A DNA stretch of 64,000 bases from Chitinophaga vietnamensis (lineage in GTDB: Bacteria; Bacteroidota; Bacteroidia; Chitinophagales; Chitinophagaceae), in the NCBI RefSeq assembly GCF_902167635.1, contig NZ_CABHMS010000003.1, forward strand, positions 186,001 through 250,000. The letters are read 5' to 3'. The translations under genes were made by a program, and so were the position numbers. Below the pieces are notes generated by a model. That model was not told where the DNA came from. It did not search any database and was given only the letters and a program-made list of their open reading frames with translations. Positions 26,971-35,995 of this stretch are shown here, one piece after another. Each line of letters opens with the position of its first letter. Position 1 is the stretch's first letter.

Positions 26971-27005
26971 ATATTGAGAGCCGGCCAGCCGGCTCTCAAT
27001 ATTTT
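26971..27005 (+). terminator. strong intrinsic terminator after the lanthipeptide-type gene
   Basis: A 15-base perfect stem (26971-26985 with 26988-27002, core GAGAGCCGGC/GCCGGCTCTC) is followed by T residues. Because of its symmetry it may also end the Nramp-related transcript coming from the other side. Confidence 0.88.
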
Positions 27006-28243
27006 CATAACAAGCATAATAACAATATTGCAGCGATGGTCATCAATATGAAAGTAAATGCGCCCAAAATATTTTCCCATTTTTTGTTTGTCTTATCCTT
27101 CATGATCCGCTTATTATTGCAGATGTGCAATATTATCAGCAACAGGACGGGGGTTGTTAATCCATATAAAACTGCTGTATAAAAAAGCCCCTGTATGGGC
27201 GTGATCCCGATATAATTAATGGCTATGCCCAATACCAGGGAAATAGCGATGATAGTATAAAAGACGGTGGCTTGATGGAACTTTTTATCGAGCCCTTGTT
27301 CCCACCCGAATGTTTCCGCTAAAATATATGATAAGGAACCGCTGAGCACAGGTATTGCCAACATACCGGTGCCAAATACGCCTATGGCAAACAGGTAATA
27401 AGAGAATCTTCCGGCAATAGGCCTTAGCGCACTCGCTGCCTGCTCTACAGTCAGGATATGGCGTATGCCGTGCGTATATAATGTGCTGCCGCAGGTGAGA
27501 ATAATGAACAGCATAACGATGTTGGAGAAGAACATGCCTGTGGTCACATCCTGCCAGATATCGGCCAGTATATGTTTGTTAACAACAACCCGCCGCGTAT
27601 AATGTTTTATGTTTTCGGCTTCCATATTGGCCTGCCAGAAAAAGAGGTAGGGAGACAGGGTAGTGCCTAAAATGGCCACCAATACTTCAATGTAGTCTTT
27701 GGAAAATGAGATTTGCGGCAGGAAGATAGCCTTTATCGCTGCTGTCCAGTCGGTATTTAACAGGAAGGGAACGATCAGGTATGCTATCAGTGTCAGACAG
27801 GTATATTTAAGTATACTGGCTATCTTCTGATAGGAAAAGAAAATCATGCACAGCATAATAAGAACACTGAAAAGGATACAGAATACGTAAGCGGGGATAG
27901 CGGGTATGATCAGCGTAGCCACGGCGCCCATGCCTGCTATATCCGCCCCGATATTTAATACAATAGCAGGGAAACTTGTCAGTATCACCAGCCATAGTAT
28001 CCATTTGGGGTAGTGCTGCCGCAGTACGCCTGTCAGCCCTTGTTTTGTTACCACGCCTATGCGGGCGCACATGCCCTGCACTGCCACCATCAGCGGGAAG
28101 GTGACCAGGGCTGTCCATAAGGTCATAAACCCGAATTGCGCCCCGGCTTGTGAATAGGTAGTAATGCCAGATGGATCATCGTCACTTGCGCCCGTTATAA
28201 GCCCGGGGCCCAGGATCTTGAAATACCTTTTCATATTTTTCAT
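27005..28243 (-). CDS. Nramp-related divalent metal transporter
   Basis: The ATG at 28243 gives 412 residues and about eleven membrane spans. The TM1 metal-site region reads GASDDDPSGI where classical Nramp proteins have DPGN, and the TM6 region reads 'LSPYLFFWQANMEAE' without the MPH motif. This marks a divergent branch common in bacteria, whose ion (Mn, Mg or another) cannot be assigned. Longer starts at 28282 and 28363 are possible but add a non-conserved extension. Confidence 0.85.
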   Translation of the reverse strand: MKNMKRYFKILGPGLITGASDDDPSGITTYSQAGAQFGFMTLWTALVTFPLMVAVQGMCARIGVVTKQGLTGVLRQHYPKWILWLVILTSFPAIVLNIGADIAGMGAVATLIIPAIPAYVFCILFSVLIMLCMIFFSYQKIASILKYTCLTLIAYLIVPFLLNTDWTAAIKAIFLPQISFSKDYIEVLVAILGTTLSPYLFFWQANMEAENIKHYTRRVVVNKHILADIWQDVTTGMFFSNIVMLFIILTCGSTLYTHGIRHILTVEQAASALRPIAGRFSYYLFAIGVFGTGMLAIPVLSGSLSYILAETFGWEQGLDKKFHQATVFYTIIAISLVLGIAINYIGITPIQGLFYTAVLYGLTTPVLLLIILHICNNKRIMKDKTNKKWENILGAFTFILMTIAAILLLCLL

Positions 28244-28619
28244 GGTGAACCGGGTCCCGGGTGCTGTACACTTTTTTTTCATGTGGGGTAAATATATCCG
28301 GTTTACAGGAGCAGAAATCCGGCCAAGGCCGGATACCCTGAAGAATGGCCGCTTATCAGGCACTGTAAGTTTAAAACTGCGGAACTATATACTCATTTGA
28401 TGGGGAATTATAGCATCATTGTTTGCAGGCCTTTTAGCCGGCATTGTCGTATAGCCGACGACGTAAGGCGCCCGGGCGTGGCATAATAACAAAAAGATAA
28501 TGTGATAGATGATATCCAAATATAGTATTATCTACTGTGATCAAGACAACAGTCAGTATACCTAACTTTGAATGACCCTGCTGTCATTATTGTAAATAAT
28601 AAATTAAAAAATACTTTCT
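28244..28619. other. divergent promoter region between transporter and acyl cluster
   Basis: No gene is seen. The region holds the promoter of the Nramp-related gene on the minus strand and of the acyl-chain cluster on the plus strand, where TAACTTTG at 28563-28570 is an exact TAnnTTTG box. Confidence 0.35.
28563..28570 (+). promoter_or_regulatory. candidate -7 box of the acyl-chain cluster
   Basis: TAACTTTG matches TAnnTTTG exactly and lies 49 bases before the ATG of the hotdog-protein gene. No clear TTTG -33 box was found. Confidence 0.4.
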
Positions 28620-30074
28620 ATGAACGCCCCTGATAGCAAGTCCTGTCCTCATTTGCATGCCAGGAGAGATGAAGATGTGCATCACCCTTATATGTGCGCT
28701 GCTGAAATAATAGCGCAATTTTTCCCGCCAAATATTTCCGCATCAGCATTTGGCCTCTCAGATACTATCACTGCATTTTATGGACTGGTGCTGCAAAGAG
28801 CGGCACTGCTGAATGGCCCCGGTATGATAGATGCCTTATCGCAGGCCGCTATTTATGAGCTGGGCAAACGCAAAACAGCCGAGGCTTTGGATGCCTGTCC
28901 TGACCTGGATAAAGATGCACGCAGTGTTTTCCTCATCCTGATCATCGCTTTTTTTTCTTCCAGTACTGAATGCAAATTTAAAGTGGTCGAATTTAAACCG
29001 GAACTGGTCAGAGTAGTCATTAAAGGAGTAGACCACTACCACAGGATGGCGACTGAATTAAATATAGTAACGCATCTTACATGGCCGGTCTTCCTTCCAT
29101 TTCTCAGGGGAGCCATCGATATGATCTCATCACAGCTGTTTGTTTACGCGCAGATAAATCAACTTGCGGATGATAGTAGTTGTAATTATGAGTTGACGAT
29201 CCGGCATGAGGTGGAAAGCCGGCAAGCGCCCATATCGCAGATCGCGATGACGCCTCCCTTCTTCACACTGCCCGAAGGGAAAATAAGTAGTTATGGTCAT
29301 CTGTTATACGCCCCCATTGGTCATGCACATGATTTCGAAGCAGCTGACTTTGTAAATCTGATAAAAACGCAAGTGTCTATGGAGGCTTACAATAATGAAA
29401 GGATACATCAACCCCGCAGCACGCAATATATGTCGGGGATATCGTTCAGAGCCATCAGGTGCGGCGCTTTTGAAAGGGACACGGAGTTTAATATGCTGGT
29501 AGAAAGCCAGCTGGTAAATAACCGCAAGCGAAAAAGCACTGCGAAGATATTGACTGACCGCGGCGAACAGGTCTATCAGCTTCTCTTCCATTATTATTCA
29601 CTGGATGAAACAACATTCCAGGAAAAATTTGAAACGATAAAAACAACCGAACCTGTCATACCGGCAACAGGCGAATTGCCTTTGCCGCGCATTAAGCGGA
29701 CAAACTTTACAGATCCCTACGCTTACCGCGCGGTGCTGTCTCCTTTCGAATATGAACATTGCGCCGGGCACTTTCCTGGCTATCCTCTCGTGCCGGTATT
29801 ATTGGTGTATCAGTGTATGGCAACGGAAGATGAAAAATGGTTGAGAGAGCAGATAGAGATACCATCTTCCATAAGGCCGGTGGTGGATAATATAGAAATG
29901 TTCCCGGTGAGGATAATGCCTGTCAAAACCGTTTTTCTTGTTGATATATCTGTGTACCGCTTATCGAAGCAGGTCTTCAAGTTTGTACACAAGGTCATGG
30001 CCGTAGAAGCCCCTGCAAAATTGCATGCGATCATTACGATTGACATGGAAGTTCCGCCGCTAAGCCAGGCATAA
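28620..30074 (+). CDS. hotdog-fold (FabZ/AfsA-like) protein with an unassigned N-terminal domain
   Basis: The 484-residue protein has two parts. The C-terminal part (about residues 345-484) holds the hotdog-type segment EHCAGHFPGYPLVPVLLV, with H384 at the place of the FabZ catalytic histidine. The middle part (about 255-340, 'FRAIRCGAFERDTEF', 'QVYQLLFHYY') may be a second hotdog repeat as in AfsA-like proteins. The first 230 residues match no family recognised here. It is the first gene of a cluster with an acyl-CoA dehydrogenase and two KAS III genes, so it likely handles an acyl thioester, for example by dehydration or transfer. Confidence 0.6.
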   Translation: MNAPDSKSCPHLHARRDEDVHHPYMCAAEIIAQFFPPNISASAFGLSDTITAFYGLVLQRAALLNGPGMIDALSQAAIYELGKRKTAEALDACPDLDKDARSVFLILIIAFFSSSTECKFKVVEFKPELVRVVIKGVDHYHRMATELNIVTHLTWPVFLPFLRGAIDMISSQLFVYAQINQLADDSSCNYELTIRHEVESRQAPISQIAMTPPFFTLPEGKISSYGHLLYAPIGHAHDFEAADFVNLIKTQVSMEAYNNERIHQPRSTQYMSGISFRAIRCGAFERDTEFNMLVESQLVNNRKRKSTAKILTDRGEQVYQLLFHYYSLDETTFQEKFETIKTTEPVIPATGELPLPRIKRTNFTDPYAYRAVLSPFEYEHCAGHFPGYPLVPVLLVYQCMATEDEKWLREQIEIPSSIRPVVDNIEMFPVRIMPVKTVFLVDISVYRLSKQVFKFVHKVMAVEAPAKLHAIITIDMEVPPLSQA

Positions 30075-30108
30075 GCCCCGTAGGGGCGAAAGCCCGGTAG
30101 GCCCGGAT
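30073..30108. repeat. possible REP-like palindromic element
   Basis: GCCCCGTAGGGGC forms a five-base-pair hairpin, directly followed by GAAAGCCCGGTAGGCCCGG, a second GC-rich near-palindrome. It lies in the 82-base gap between two genes of the acyl cluster. Only one copy was noticed here, so its repetitive nature is unproven. Confidence 0.3.
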
Positions 30109-30156
30109 GCCGCGACAGATGCACAACCCTATTTTCAAACGTATATTCTTTTGCCT

Positions 30157-31599
30157 ATGCAACTAACTGATCTATCTTCAGCAGCGTTCTTACAACATGT
30201 AGAAGAAACGCTTCGCAGTTTTGACTGCTATACTTATCCATATGAGAACATGCCCAGGGCCGACTGGCAAAAGTTGGTGAAGGCAGGCATTGTTCATCCC
30301 ATCATCCCCCGCGCATACGGTGGCAGGGAAAGCCATGAGGAAATGGTGCGGGTGATGGAAAGAGCGGCTTATTATAATCTCTCGCTGGCGATGTATGTGC
30401 TTACGCAGGATGTCATCGTTTGCCGCAATATTGCCGCTTTCGGGCACGATGACCTGCAAAGGGAAGTGTTTGAGGATATCCTTGTAAACGGCGCGCTGAC
30501 AGGCTTTGCTGTGGTTGATCCCGATGCGCCTTCCGGCATTTCCACTATGAGAACTTTATATGAAACAGTAGAGGGAGGATATCATATCTACGGACGCAAA
30601 CACTGGCAGGGATGCAGCGCAACAGCCAACTGGTGGCTTACCCTAGCTAAAAACAAAAGCGAAGGTATAGACGGCGACAGAATGGACCTCTTCGTTCACA
30701 AGGCAAATAACGGAGCATGGCGCACTACTGAAACCTACACGCCGCTGGGCTTACGGCTCATTGATTTCGGGATGAATGAAGTGGATGCGCTGGCGCCCGG
30801 GCATGGAAAGCTGAATATCGGCCACCTCAATTTTGAAGGAGTGCTGAATCTGATAGGAGGTACGTGGTCGCAGTTCGCTGCCATGGGCGCCGGCTTTCTG
30901 CAACGCGTGCATGAATCAGCCACTGCATACGTCACGCAAAGGCAAACACGCGCTGGTACGCTGTTTCAGCTTGGTTATGTTCGTTACAGGCTGCGGGTCA
31001 TCGCTGCCTGCCGGGATATATGCCGGACATTGTTTCATTATGTGCTGAACAAAACCGACATGCGGCAACCGCTAATAGCAGACCTGTTCATTCAACAGGC
31101 GATGAAGACATGCTGCGCAGACCTGATGTTCACCGGCGCCAATCATTACCTGGAACTCTGCGGTGCGGAAGGCTACCGTATCGGAGCGGCGTCCAACTTC
31201 GCCGCCACGGCGATGTTGGACGCGAGGGCATTCAGTATCCTTGGCGGCGCAAACGATCTGCTGTACGCGATGCTAACGCAATATAGTCTTCGTGCAACAA
31301 AAGCCGCAGCAGGCACGCCTTTTCATGAGGTGATCAAGCAGTTTTCGCATACTGCCGATGCCGCTGATCTTATTGAAGATAAACGGGAACTATTAGAAAA
31401 ATATCCGACAGATAACCTGGAGCAAGTAACATACGGCAAAATATTGGCCCGCCTGTTTGCAGTATCCCTGATAAGAGCCTTTGGTATTGAAGCAGGACTA
31501 TCCGAATCAGAACAGGCTTTTGCGATCGCACGATGTAAAATAGAGATCGACGAGGCGCTCGATGCCTTGACTTTCAGCCTGCATGCATTTACATCGTAG
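30157..31599 (+). CDS. acyl-CoA dehydrogenase-family flavoprotein
   Basis: The ATG at 30157 gives 480 residues; a TTG two codons earlier is also possible. The N-terminal helical part, the beta-domain ('GALTGFAVVDPDAPSG', 'YHIYGRKHWQGCSATANWWLTLA') and the C-terminal four-helix domain ('AGTLFQLGYVRYRLRVIAACRDI', 'CGAEGYRIGAASNFAATAMLDARAFSILGGANDLL') follow the acyl-CoA dehydrogenase plan. Enzymes of this kind use FAD to oxidise an acyl thioester to the enoyl form. The usual catalytic glutamate could not be placed with certainty. It lies between the hotdog protein and the KAS III pair. Confidence 0.8.
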   Translation: MQLTDLSSAAFLQHVEETLRSFDCYTYPYENMPRADWQKLVKAGIVHPIIPRAYGGRESHEEMVRVMERAAYYNLSLAMYVLTQDVIVCRNIAAFGHDDLQREVFEDILVNGALTGFAVVDPDAPSGISTMRTLYETVEGGYHIYGRKHWQGCSATANWWLTLAKNKSEGIDGDRMDLFVHKANNGAWRTTETYTPLGLRLIDFGMNEVDALAPGHGKLNIGHLNFEGVLNLIGGTWSQFAAMGAGFLQRVHESATAYVTQRQTRAGTLFQLGYVRYRLRVIAACRDICRTLFHYVLNKTDMRQPLIADLFIQQAMKTCCADLMFTGANHYLELCGAEGYRIGAASNFAATAMLDARAFSILGGANDLLYAMLTQYSLRATKAAAGTPFHEVIKQFSHTADAADLIEDKRELLEKYPTDNLEQVTYGKILARLFAVSLIRAFGIEAGLSESEQAFAIARCKIEIDEALDALTFSLHAFTS

Positions 31600-31650
31600 C
31601 GCTGATGCGCACATAAAATTGATCAAGTTAACCATTAAAGCACGCTAACC

Positions 31651-32646
31651 ATGAAAAAGATCACTGCTGCCATTACAGCTGTAGGGGGCTATGTGCCCGA
31701 TTATATCCTCACCAATGCCGAATTGGAACAGATGGTGGATACTTCCGATGACTGGATCACAGCACGTTTCGGGATTAAGGAACGGCGTATCCTCAAAGGG
31801 ATAGACAAAGGGACTTCTGAACTATGCGCTCCCGTAGCATTGGAAATATGCCGTAAACGCGGCATACGCCCGGAGGAGATTGAAGTGCTGATATTATCTA
31901 CCGCTACACCCGACAGGATCACTCCCTCCACTTCCCTGATCGTTATGAATAAGATAGGCGCCAACAGCGCATGGGGCCTCGATATTAATGCGGCTTGTTC
32001 CGGCTTCCTCTGTGGTTTGAACATTGGCGCCAGCTTTATTGAGAGTGGCCGCTATCGGAACGTGATGGTGATCAGCGGAGATAAAATGAGCGCCGTCATT
32101 GACTATAAAGACCGCAGCACCTGCGTCCTCTTCGGAGATGGCGCCGGAGGCGTGCTCCTGGAGCCAAGCGAAGGCGGGTTTGGCATAATGGATGTGCTGT
32201 TGCGCAGCGATGTAAGCGATATAGACGGCTTGCATATCAAAGCCGGAGGCTCTGCCCGCCCTGCCACCAGCATTACGGTAGATAACCGGGAGCATTTTGT
32301 GCAGATGAATGGCAAGACAGTCCTCAAATATGCCGTCCCTGGCATGATCCAGGCCGTACAGGATATCCTGCATCGTAATCAGCTAAGTGTTGCAGATATC
32401 GACTGGCTTGTACCACATCAGGCCAATAAACGCATCCTTGAAGTGGTGGCCCGGGAACTGGGCATTCCCATAGAAAAAGTAATGATCAATATACACCGGT
32501 ACGGCAATACCTCCGCAGGCACCGTTCCGCTCTGCCTTTGGGATTATCGCGATAAACTAAAAAAAGGCGATAAACTGATATTGGTCTCCATCGGTGCAGG
32601 CTTTATCTGGGGAGCGAGCTACGTGCGTTGGGGCGAGGGTAATTAA
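31651..32646 (+). CDS. 3-oxoacyl-ACP synthase III (FabH-like), first of two
   Basis: The 331-residue protein carries the full KAS III triad C116 (AACSGF), H256 (PHQAN) and N286 (NTSAGT). Such enzymes condense an acyl-CoA starter with malonyl-ACP. It is very similar to the next gene along its whole length, but differs in the substrate region ('ATPDRITPSTSLIV' against 'ITPDMPMPCTANIV'). A second FabH copy beside it suggests that at least one uses a special starter rather than acetyl-CoA. The gap to the next gene is 26 bases. Confidence 0.9.
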   Translation: MKKITAAITAVGGYVPDYILTNAELEQMVDTSDDWITARFGIKERRILKGIDKGTSELCAPVALEICRKRGIRPEEIEVLILSTATPDRITPSTSLIVMNKIGANSAWGLDINAACSGFLCGLNIGASFIESGRYRNVMVISGDKMSAVIDYKDRSTCVLFGDGAGGVLLEPSEGGFGIMDVLLRSDVSDIDGLHIKAGGSARPATSITVDNREHFVQMNGKTVLKYAVPGMIQAVQDILHRNQLSVADIDWLVPHQANKRILEVVARELGIPIEKVMINIHRYGNTSAGTVPLCLWDYRDKLKKGDKLILVSIGAGFIWGASYVRWGEGN

Positions 32647-32672
32647 TTACAAACCATCCAGCATGAATAACT

Positions 32673-33701
32673 ATGAAAAAGATAACAGCAGCCATTACAG
32701 CGGTAGGCGGTTATGTACCGGATTACCTGTTAACCAATAGTGAATTGGAGACCTTTGCGCCGGTCTCTGATGAATGGATTGTATCCCGTTCTGGTATCCA
32801 GGAACGGCGCATTCTGAAAGGAGAGGGGAAGGCCACCTCCGATCTCTGTGTACCCATTGCAGAGGAGATCTGCCGTAAACGCGGTATCACTCCTGAAGAA
32901 GTGGAGGCCATTATTGTGGCGACCATTACGCCAGACATGCCCATGCCCTGCACCGCCAATATTGTAACAGATAAAATAGGCGCCCGCAATGCCTGGGGGA
33001 TCGATGTAAATGCAGCCTGCTCCGGTTTCCTTTATGCGATGGATATAGGCGCCCGCTTCATCGAAAGCGGGCGTTATAAAAATGTGATGGTAATAGGAGC
33101 CGATAAGATGAGCGCTATCGTTGATTATACAGATAAAGTCACCTGCGGTATTTTCGGAGATGGCGGTGGCGGCGTACTGCTGGAGCCTAATGACGAAGGC
33201 TATGGCGTATTAGACAGTATCCTGCAAACAGACGGAAGTGGATGGAAACATCTCAACGTGCGTGCAGGCGGCTCCGCACGTCCCGCCAACGCTGATACGG
33301 TGGCGGAACGTGCGCATTATATTTACATGAACGGAGGCGCCGTCTATAAACATGCCGTTTCCCAATTGGAAAAGGTGGCCAGAGAGCTGATGAACAGGAA
33401 CCATCTCAGCGTGGCAGATATCAACTGGCTGGTACCGCACCAGGCTAACAAACGCATTGTGGACGTCGTGTCTCAACAGCTGAGTCTCGACGCTGATAAG
33501 GTAATGCTGAACATACACCGCTATGGTAATACATCCGCGGGTACCTTGCCATTATGCATCTGGGATTATGAACAGCAGTTGAAAAAAGACGATAAACTGT
33601 TGCTGGTTGCTTTTGGAGCGGGTTTTATGTGGGGTAGCAGTTATATCAAGTGGGCTTATGATGGTAATACGGTTAGTGAGAAAGGTATCCGCCATCAATA
33701 G
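32673..33701 (+). CDS. 3-oxoacyl-ACP synthase III (FabH-like), second of two
   Basis: The 342-residue protein has the same triad at the same numbers (C116, H256, N286) and shares the N-terminus MKKITAAITAVGGYVPDY with the first copy. It looks like a tandem duplicate that has since diverged. Its C-terminal extension (AYDGNTVSEKGIRHQ) overlaps the convergent SDR gene by 29 bases, which may mean that the original stop was lost or that the two genes interfere with each other. Confidence 0.9.
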   Translation: MKKITAAITAVGGYVPDYLLTNSELETFAPVSDEWIVSRSGIQERRILKGEGKATSDLCVPIAEEICRKRGITPEEVEAIIVATITPDMPMPCTANIVTDKIGARNAWGIDVNAACSGFLYAMDIGARFIESGRYKNVMVIGADKMSAIVDYTDKVTCGIFGDGGGGVLLEPNDEGYGVLDSILQTDGSGWKHLNVRAGGSARPANADTVAERAHYIYMNGGAVYKHAVSQLEKVARELMNRNHLSVADINWLVPHQANKRIVDVVSQQLSLDADKVMLNIHRYGNTSAGTLPLCIWDYEQQLKKDDKLLLVAFGAGFMWGSSYIKWAYDGNTVSEKGIRHQ

Positions 33702-34425
33702 GATAATAGGAGCCGTTCACGTAGGATGCAGCAGGGCTGCTTAACCACAATACCAGCTCTGCTACTTCCGCCGCTTTTCCGAAGCGGCCCAGCGGATGCC
33801 GTGGCAGGAGGAAGTCGAGTTGTTCCTTGGTGAAATTGTTATCTACCATGGGCGTTTCAATGATGGCTGGACCTACAGCATTGATACGGATGCCATTTGC
33901 GCCATACTCCAGTGCCGCCGTTTTGGTAAGGCCGATAATCGCATGTTTGCTGGCGGCATAAGCGCTGATCCCGGGAAAAGTGATCTGTCCCGCAACAGAA
34001 GACATATTCACAATCACTCCTTGTCCTTGTGGCAGCATGGCTTTCAGCTGGTATTGCATACAGTAGAACGTACCATTCAGGTTCACATTGATGATATGCT
34101 GCCACAGGTCATGGTCAAAGTCTGCAAGGGGCACGGTGGCATGAAAGATGCCTGCATTATTACAAGCGATATCCAAACCAGAGAATGTGTCGATGGTGCG
34201 GCTCACCAGCATAGCGCATTCTTCTGCCTTGCCAACATCTGCTTTTATAAAAACAGCCGTGCCGCCTTTGTCGTTGATTTCCTGCGCTACTTCTTTTCCA
34301 CGGATTTCATTGGTTCCGTTTACCACTACTTTCGCGCCTTCGCGTGCGTATGCGATTGCAATGCTTCTTCCTATGCCGGAAGTGGCGCCTGTTACCAGGG
34401 CAACCTTGTTTTGTAATTGTTCCAT
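33673..34425 (-). CDS. short-chain dehydrogenase/reductase
   Basis: The 250-residue protein has the SDR marks: TGATSGIG (cofactor loop, residues 13-20), NNAG near 90, the catalytic serine in IVNMSSVAG, and YAASK (Y155-K159 area). It is classical and probably NAD(P)(H)-dependent. The proline-containing tail 'GSYYPIDGGYLSH' also fits. It faces the KAS III gene and overlaps its end, so it may not belong to that operon. Its closest match in this window is the SDR at 42443. Confidence 0.92.
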   Translation of the reverse strand: MEQLQNKVALVTGATSGIGRSIAIAYAREGAKVVVNGTNEIRGKEVAQEINDKGGTAVFIKADVGKAEECAMLVSRTIDTFSGLDIACNNAGIFHATVPLADFDHDLWQHIINVNLNGTFYCMQYQLKAMLPQGQGVIVNMSSVAGQITFPGISAYAASKHAIIGLTKTAALEYGANGIRINAVGPAIIETPMVDNNFTKEQLDFLLPRHPLGRFGKAAEVAELVLWLSSPAASYVNGSYYPIDGGYLSH

Positions 34426-34522
34426 AAGATAGTATTTTGTTTGCGCAAAAATAGGAGGAGATGATGTAAGGAGGCGTCAGTGAGGAATCCATATGAGAAT
34501 GATGATCTAAACTAAAAAGACA

Positions 34523-34909
34523 ATGGCGGGTCTTATTTCAATATTAAAACAGAAAGTAAAATTATTAAAGCAGGAATGCCATGCGCTTTACCTGGCCTAC
34601 CGGCATCCCGATACGCCCTGGTATGCCAAGGTATTGATTGCATTCACGCTTGCTTACCTGTTAAGCCCCGTTGATCTGATCCCCGACTTCATACCCATAC
34701 TGGGATACCTGGATGACCTGCTGATCGTTCCTTTACTCATCACCTTATCCGTCCGGTTGATACCGATGCCTGTAATGGAGCAATGCCGGAAGCAGGCAGG
34801 TGAAAATCCCGTAACCTTGAAAAAGAGCTGGCAGGGAGCAGTGGTGATCATTATGATATGGCTGGTGCTGTTGGTGGTGCTTATCAAATGGGTAGTATAC
34901 CGGGTATGA
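34523..34909 (+). CDS. DUF1232 (YkvA-type) membrane protein
   Basis: The 128-residue protein has the DUF1232 core 'TPWYAKVLIAFTLAYLLSPVDLIPDFIPILGYLDDL', a short membrane-embedded motif, and one further C-terminal span (about residues 105-125). The function of the family is unknown. It is a single gene between a divergent SDR and the chromate cluster. Confidence 0.88.
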   Translation: MAGLISILKQKVKLLKQECHALYLAYRHPDTPWYAKVLIAFTLAYLLSPVDLIPDFIPILGYLDDLLIVPLLITLSVRLIPMPVMEQCRKQAGENPVTLKKSWQGAVVIIMIWLVLLVVLIKWVVYRV

Positions 34910-35002
34910 ATAAACGAAATGATGGCAGTACCCATAGTTGTCTGTATCAACAATCTCATTCGAAGAATTTTAACAGCTGCCATTACTGACAAACAGGGCC
35001 TG

Positions 35003-35010
35003 TATTTTTG
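35003..35010 (+). promoter_or_regulatory. candidate -7 box of the chromate-resistance cluster
   Basis: TATTTTTG matches TAnnTTTG exactly, 64 bases before the ATG of the ChrB-AraC gene. No -33 box stands out. Confidence 0.4.
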
Positions 35011-35074
35011 AAACTCCCTAAAAGTTTCATATTATGAGAACGCAAACCTGATTTACAGCGTTTATCATAATTTT

Positions 35075-35917
35075 ATGAAATGGATTACCCGTGAACGTCC
35101 TAAGATAGACAGGCTCGCCTGCCCCTGGCTAATCAAAAGATTTGTAGATTCTGCCGCAGAATTTATCTATGTGCCTTTTGATCAGGTACTCATCAGAGCC
35201 AAGGCGGAAGGCGCTATCCCTTTCGATGTTACAGGCGTGGAGTACACGCATTATGATGACCTGTGTACTTTTGATTATATTATCAGGAAGCATAAGATAG
35301 AGGATGCTGCCGTCCTGAAAATGGCTCCCATTGTTCGCGGTGCTGACACCGACCGGCATAAGCTGGCGAGCCAGTCATCGGGGTTATGGGCTATTTCCGC
35401 TGGTATGGCTTATAATGAACCGGATGATCAGGTTTTATTGGAAAAAGGCATGCTGTTATACGATGCCCTCTACAGCTGGGCTAAGTATCTTCAGCAGATA
35501 AAGCATACGCAACAGCCGTTTGAAAGCCAATTGCTGGATATTTTCAAAACATTCCTGCAACAGGAAAAGGATAGCCGGAAGATACCTGTATGGGCAAAAG
35601 AATTAAAGGAGATCATCCAGGATCAGATCGATACCAACTTAAACCTCAGTCTGAAGGGCCTGTCAGAAACATTGCAGGTACATCCGGCTTACCTGTCACG
35701 GGAGTTCTCCAAATATTTTGATGATCTGTCTTTCGGCGATTATGTCCGCAAGCTGCGAATTGACAAGGCAGTTCAGCTCTTAAACAGTACTACTCATTCC
35801 CTCACTGAGATTGCTTATCTCACCGGCTTTTCCGATCAGAGCCATTTTACCCGCATCTTCAAAAAAGTAATGGGAAAGAGCCCTTCCGCCTATAGAAAAG
35901 GTTTGTTGAAAAAGTAA
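35075..35917 (+). CDS. ChrB-domain / AraC-type HTH fusion regulator
   Basis: Residues about 1-150 match the ChrB C-terminal domain (KWITRERPKIDRLACPWLIKRFVD, then 'FDVTGVEYTHYDDLCTFDYII' and 'IVRGADTDRH'), which occurs in chromate-responsive regulators and chromate-resistance proteins. Residues about 180-280 are an AraC-type DNA-binding domain ('LSLKGLSETLQVHPAYLSREFSKYF', 'SLTEIAYLTGFSDQSHFTRIFKKVMGKSPSAYR'). The fusion suggests that the ChrB part senses chromate or a related oxidant and the AraC part drives the ChrA transporter gene two genes downstream. Confidence 0.85.
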   Translation: MKWITRERPKIDRLACPWLIKRFVDSAAEFIYVPFDQVLIRAKAEGAIPFDVTGVEYTHYDDLCTFDYIIRKHKIEDAAVLKMAPIVRGADTDRHKLASQSSGLWAISAGMAYNEPDDQVLLEKGMLLYDALYSWAKYLQQIKHTQQPFESQLLDIFKTFLQQEKDSRKIPVWAKELKEIIQDQIDTNLNLSLKGLSETLQVHPAYLSREFSKYFDDLSFGDYVRKLRIDKAVQLLNSTTHSLTEIAYLTGFSDQSHFTRIFKKVMGKSPSAYRKGLLKK

Positions 35918-35995
35918 AAAATAGACTAAACCTTAGCATTCATTCTATTTTTTAGTGACACAGAGCGGGAACTTGCGGGTGTAAATACATCTTTT

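Noticed and set aside
28380-28500. Possible tRNA-like or riboswitch fold in the GC-rich patch near 28430-28475
   Set aside because: No cloverleaf or known aptamer core could be drawn by eye.
28534-28553. ACTGT-N10-ACAGT dyad upstream of the acyl cluster
   Set aside because: Five-base arms at this spacing are expected by chance in a 376-base gap; not called as an operator.
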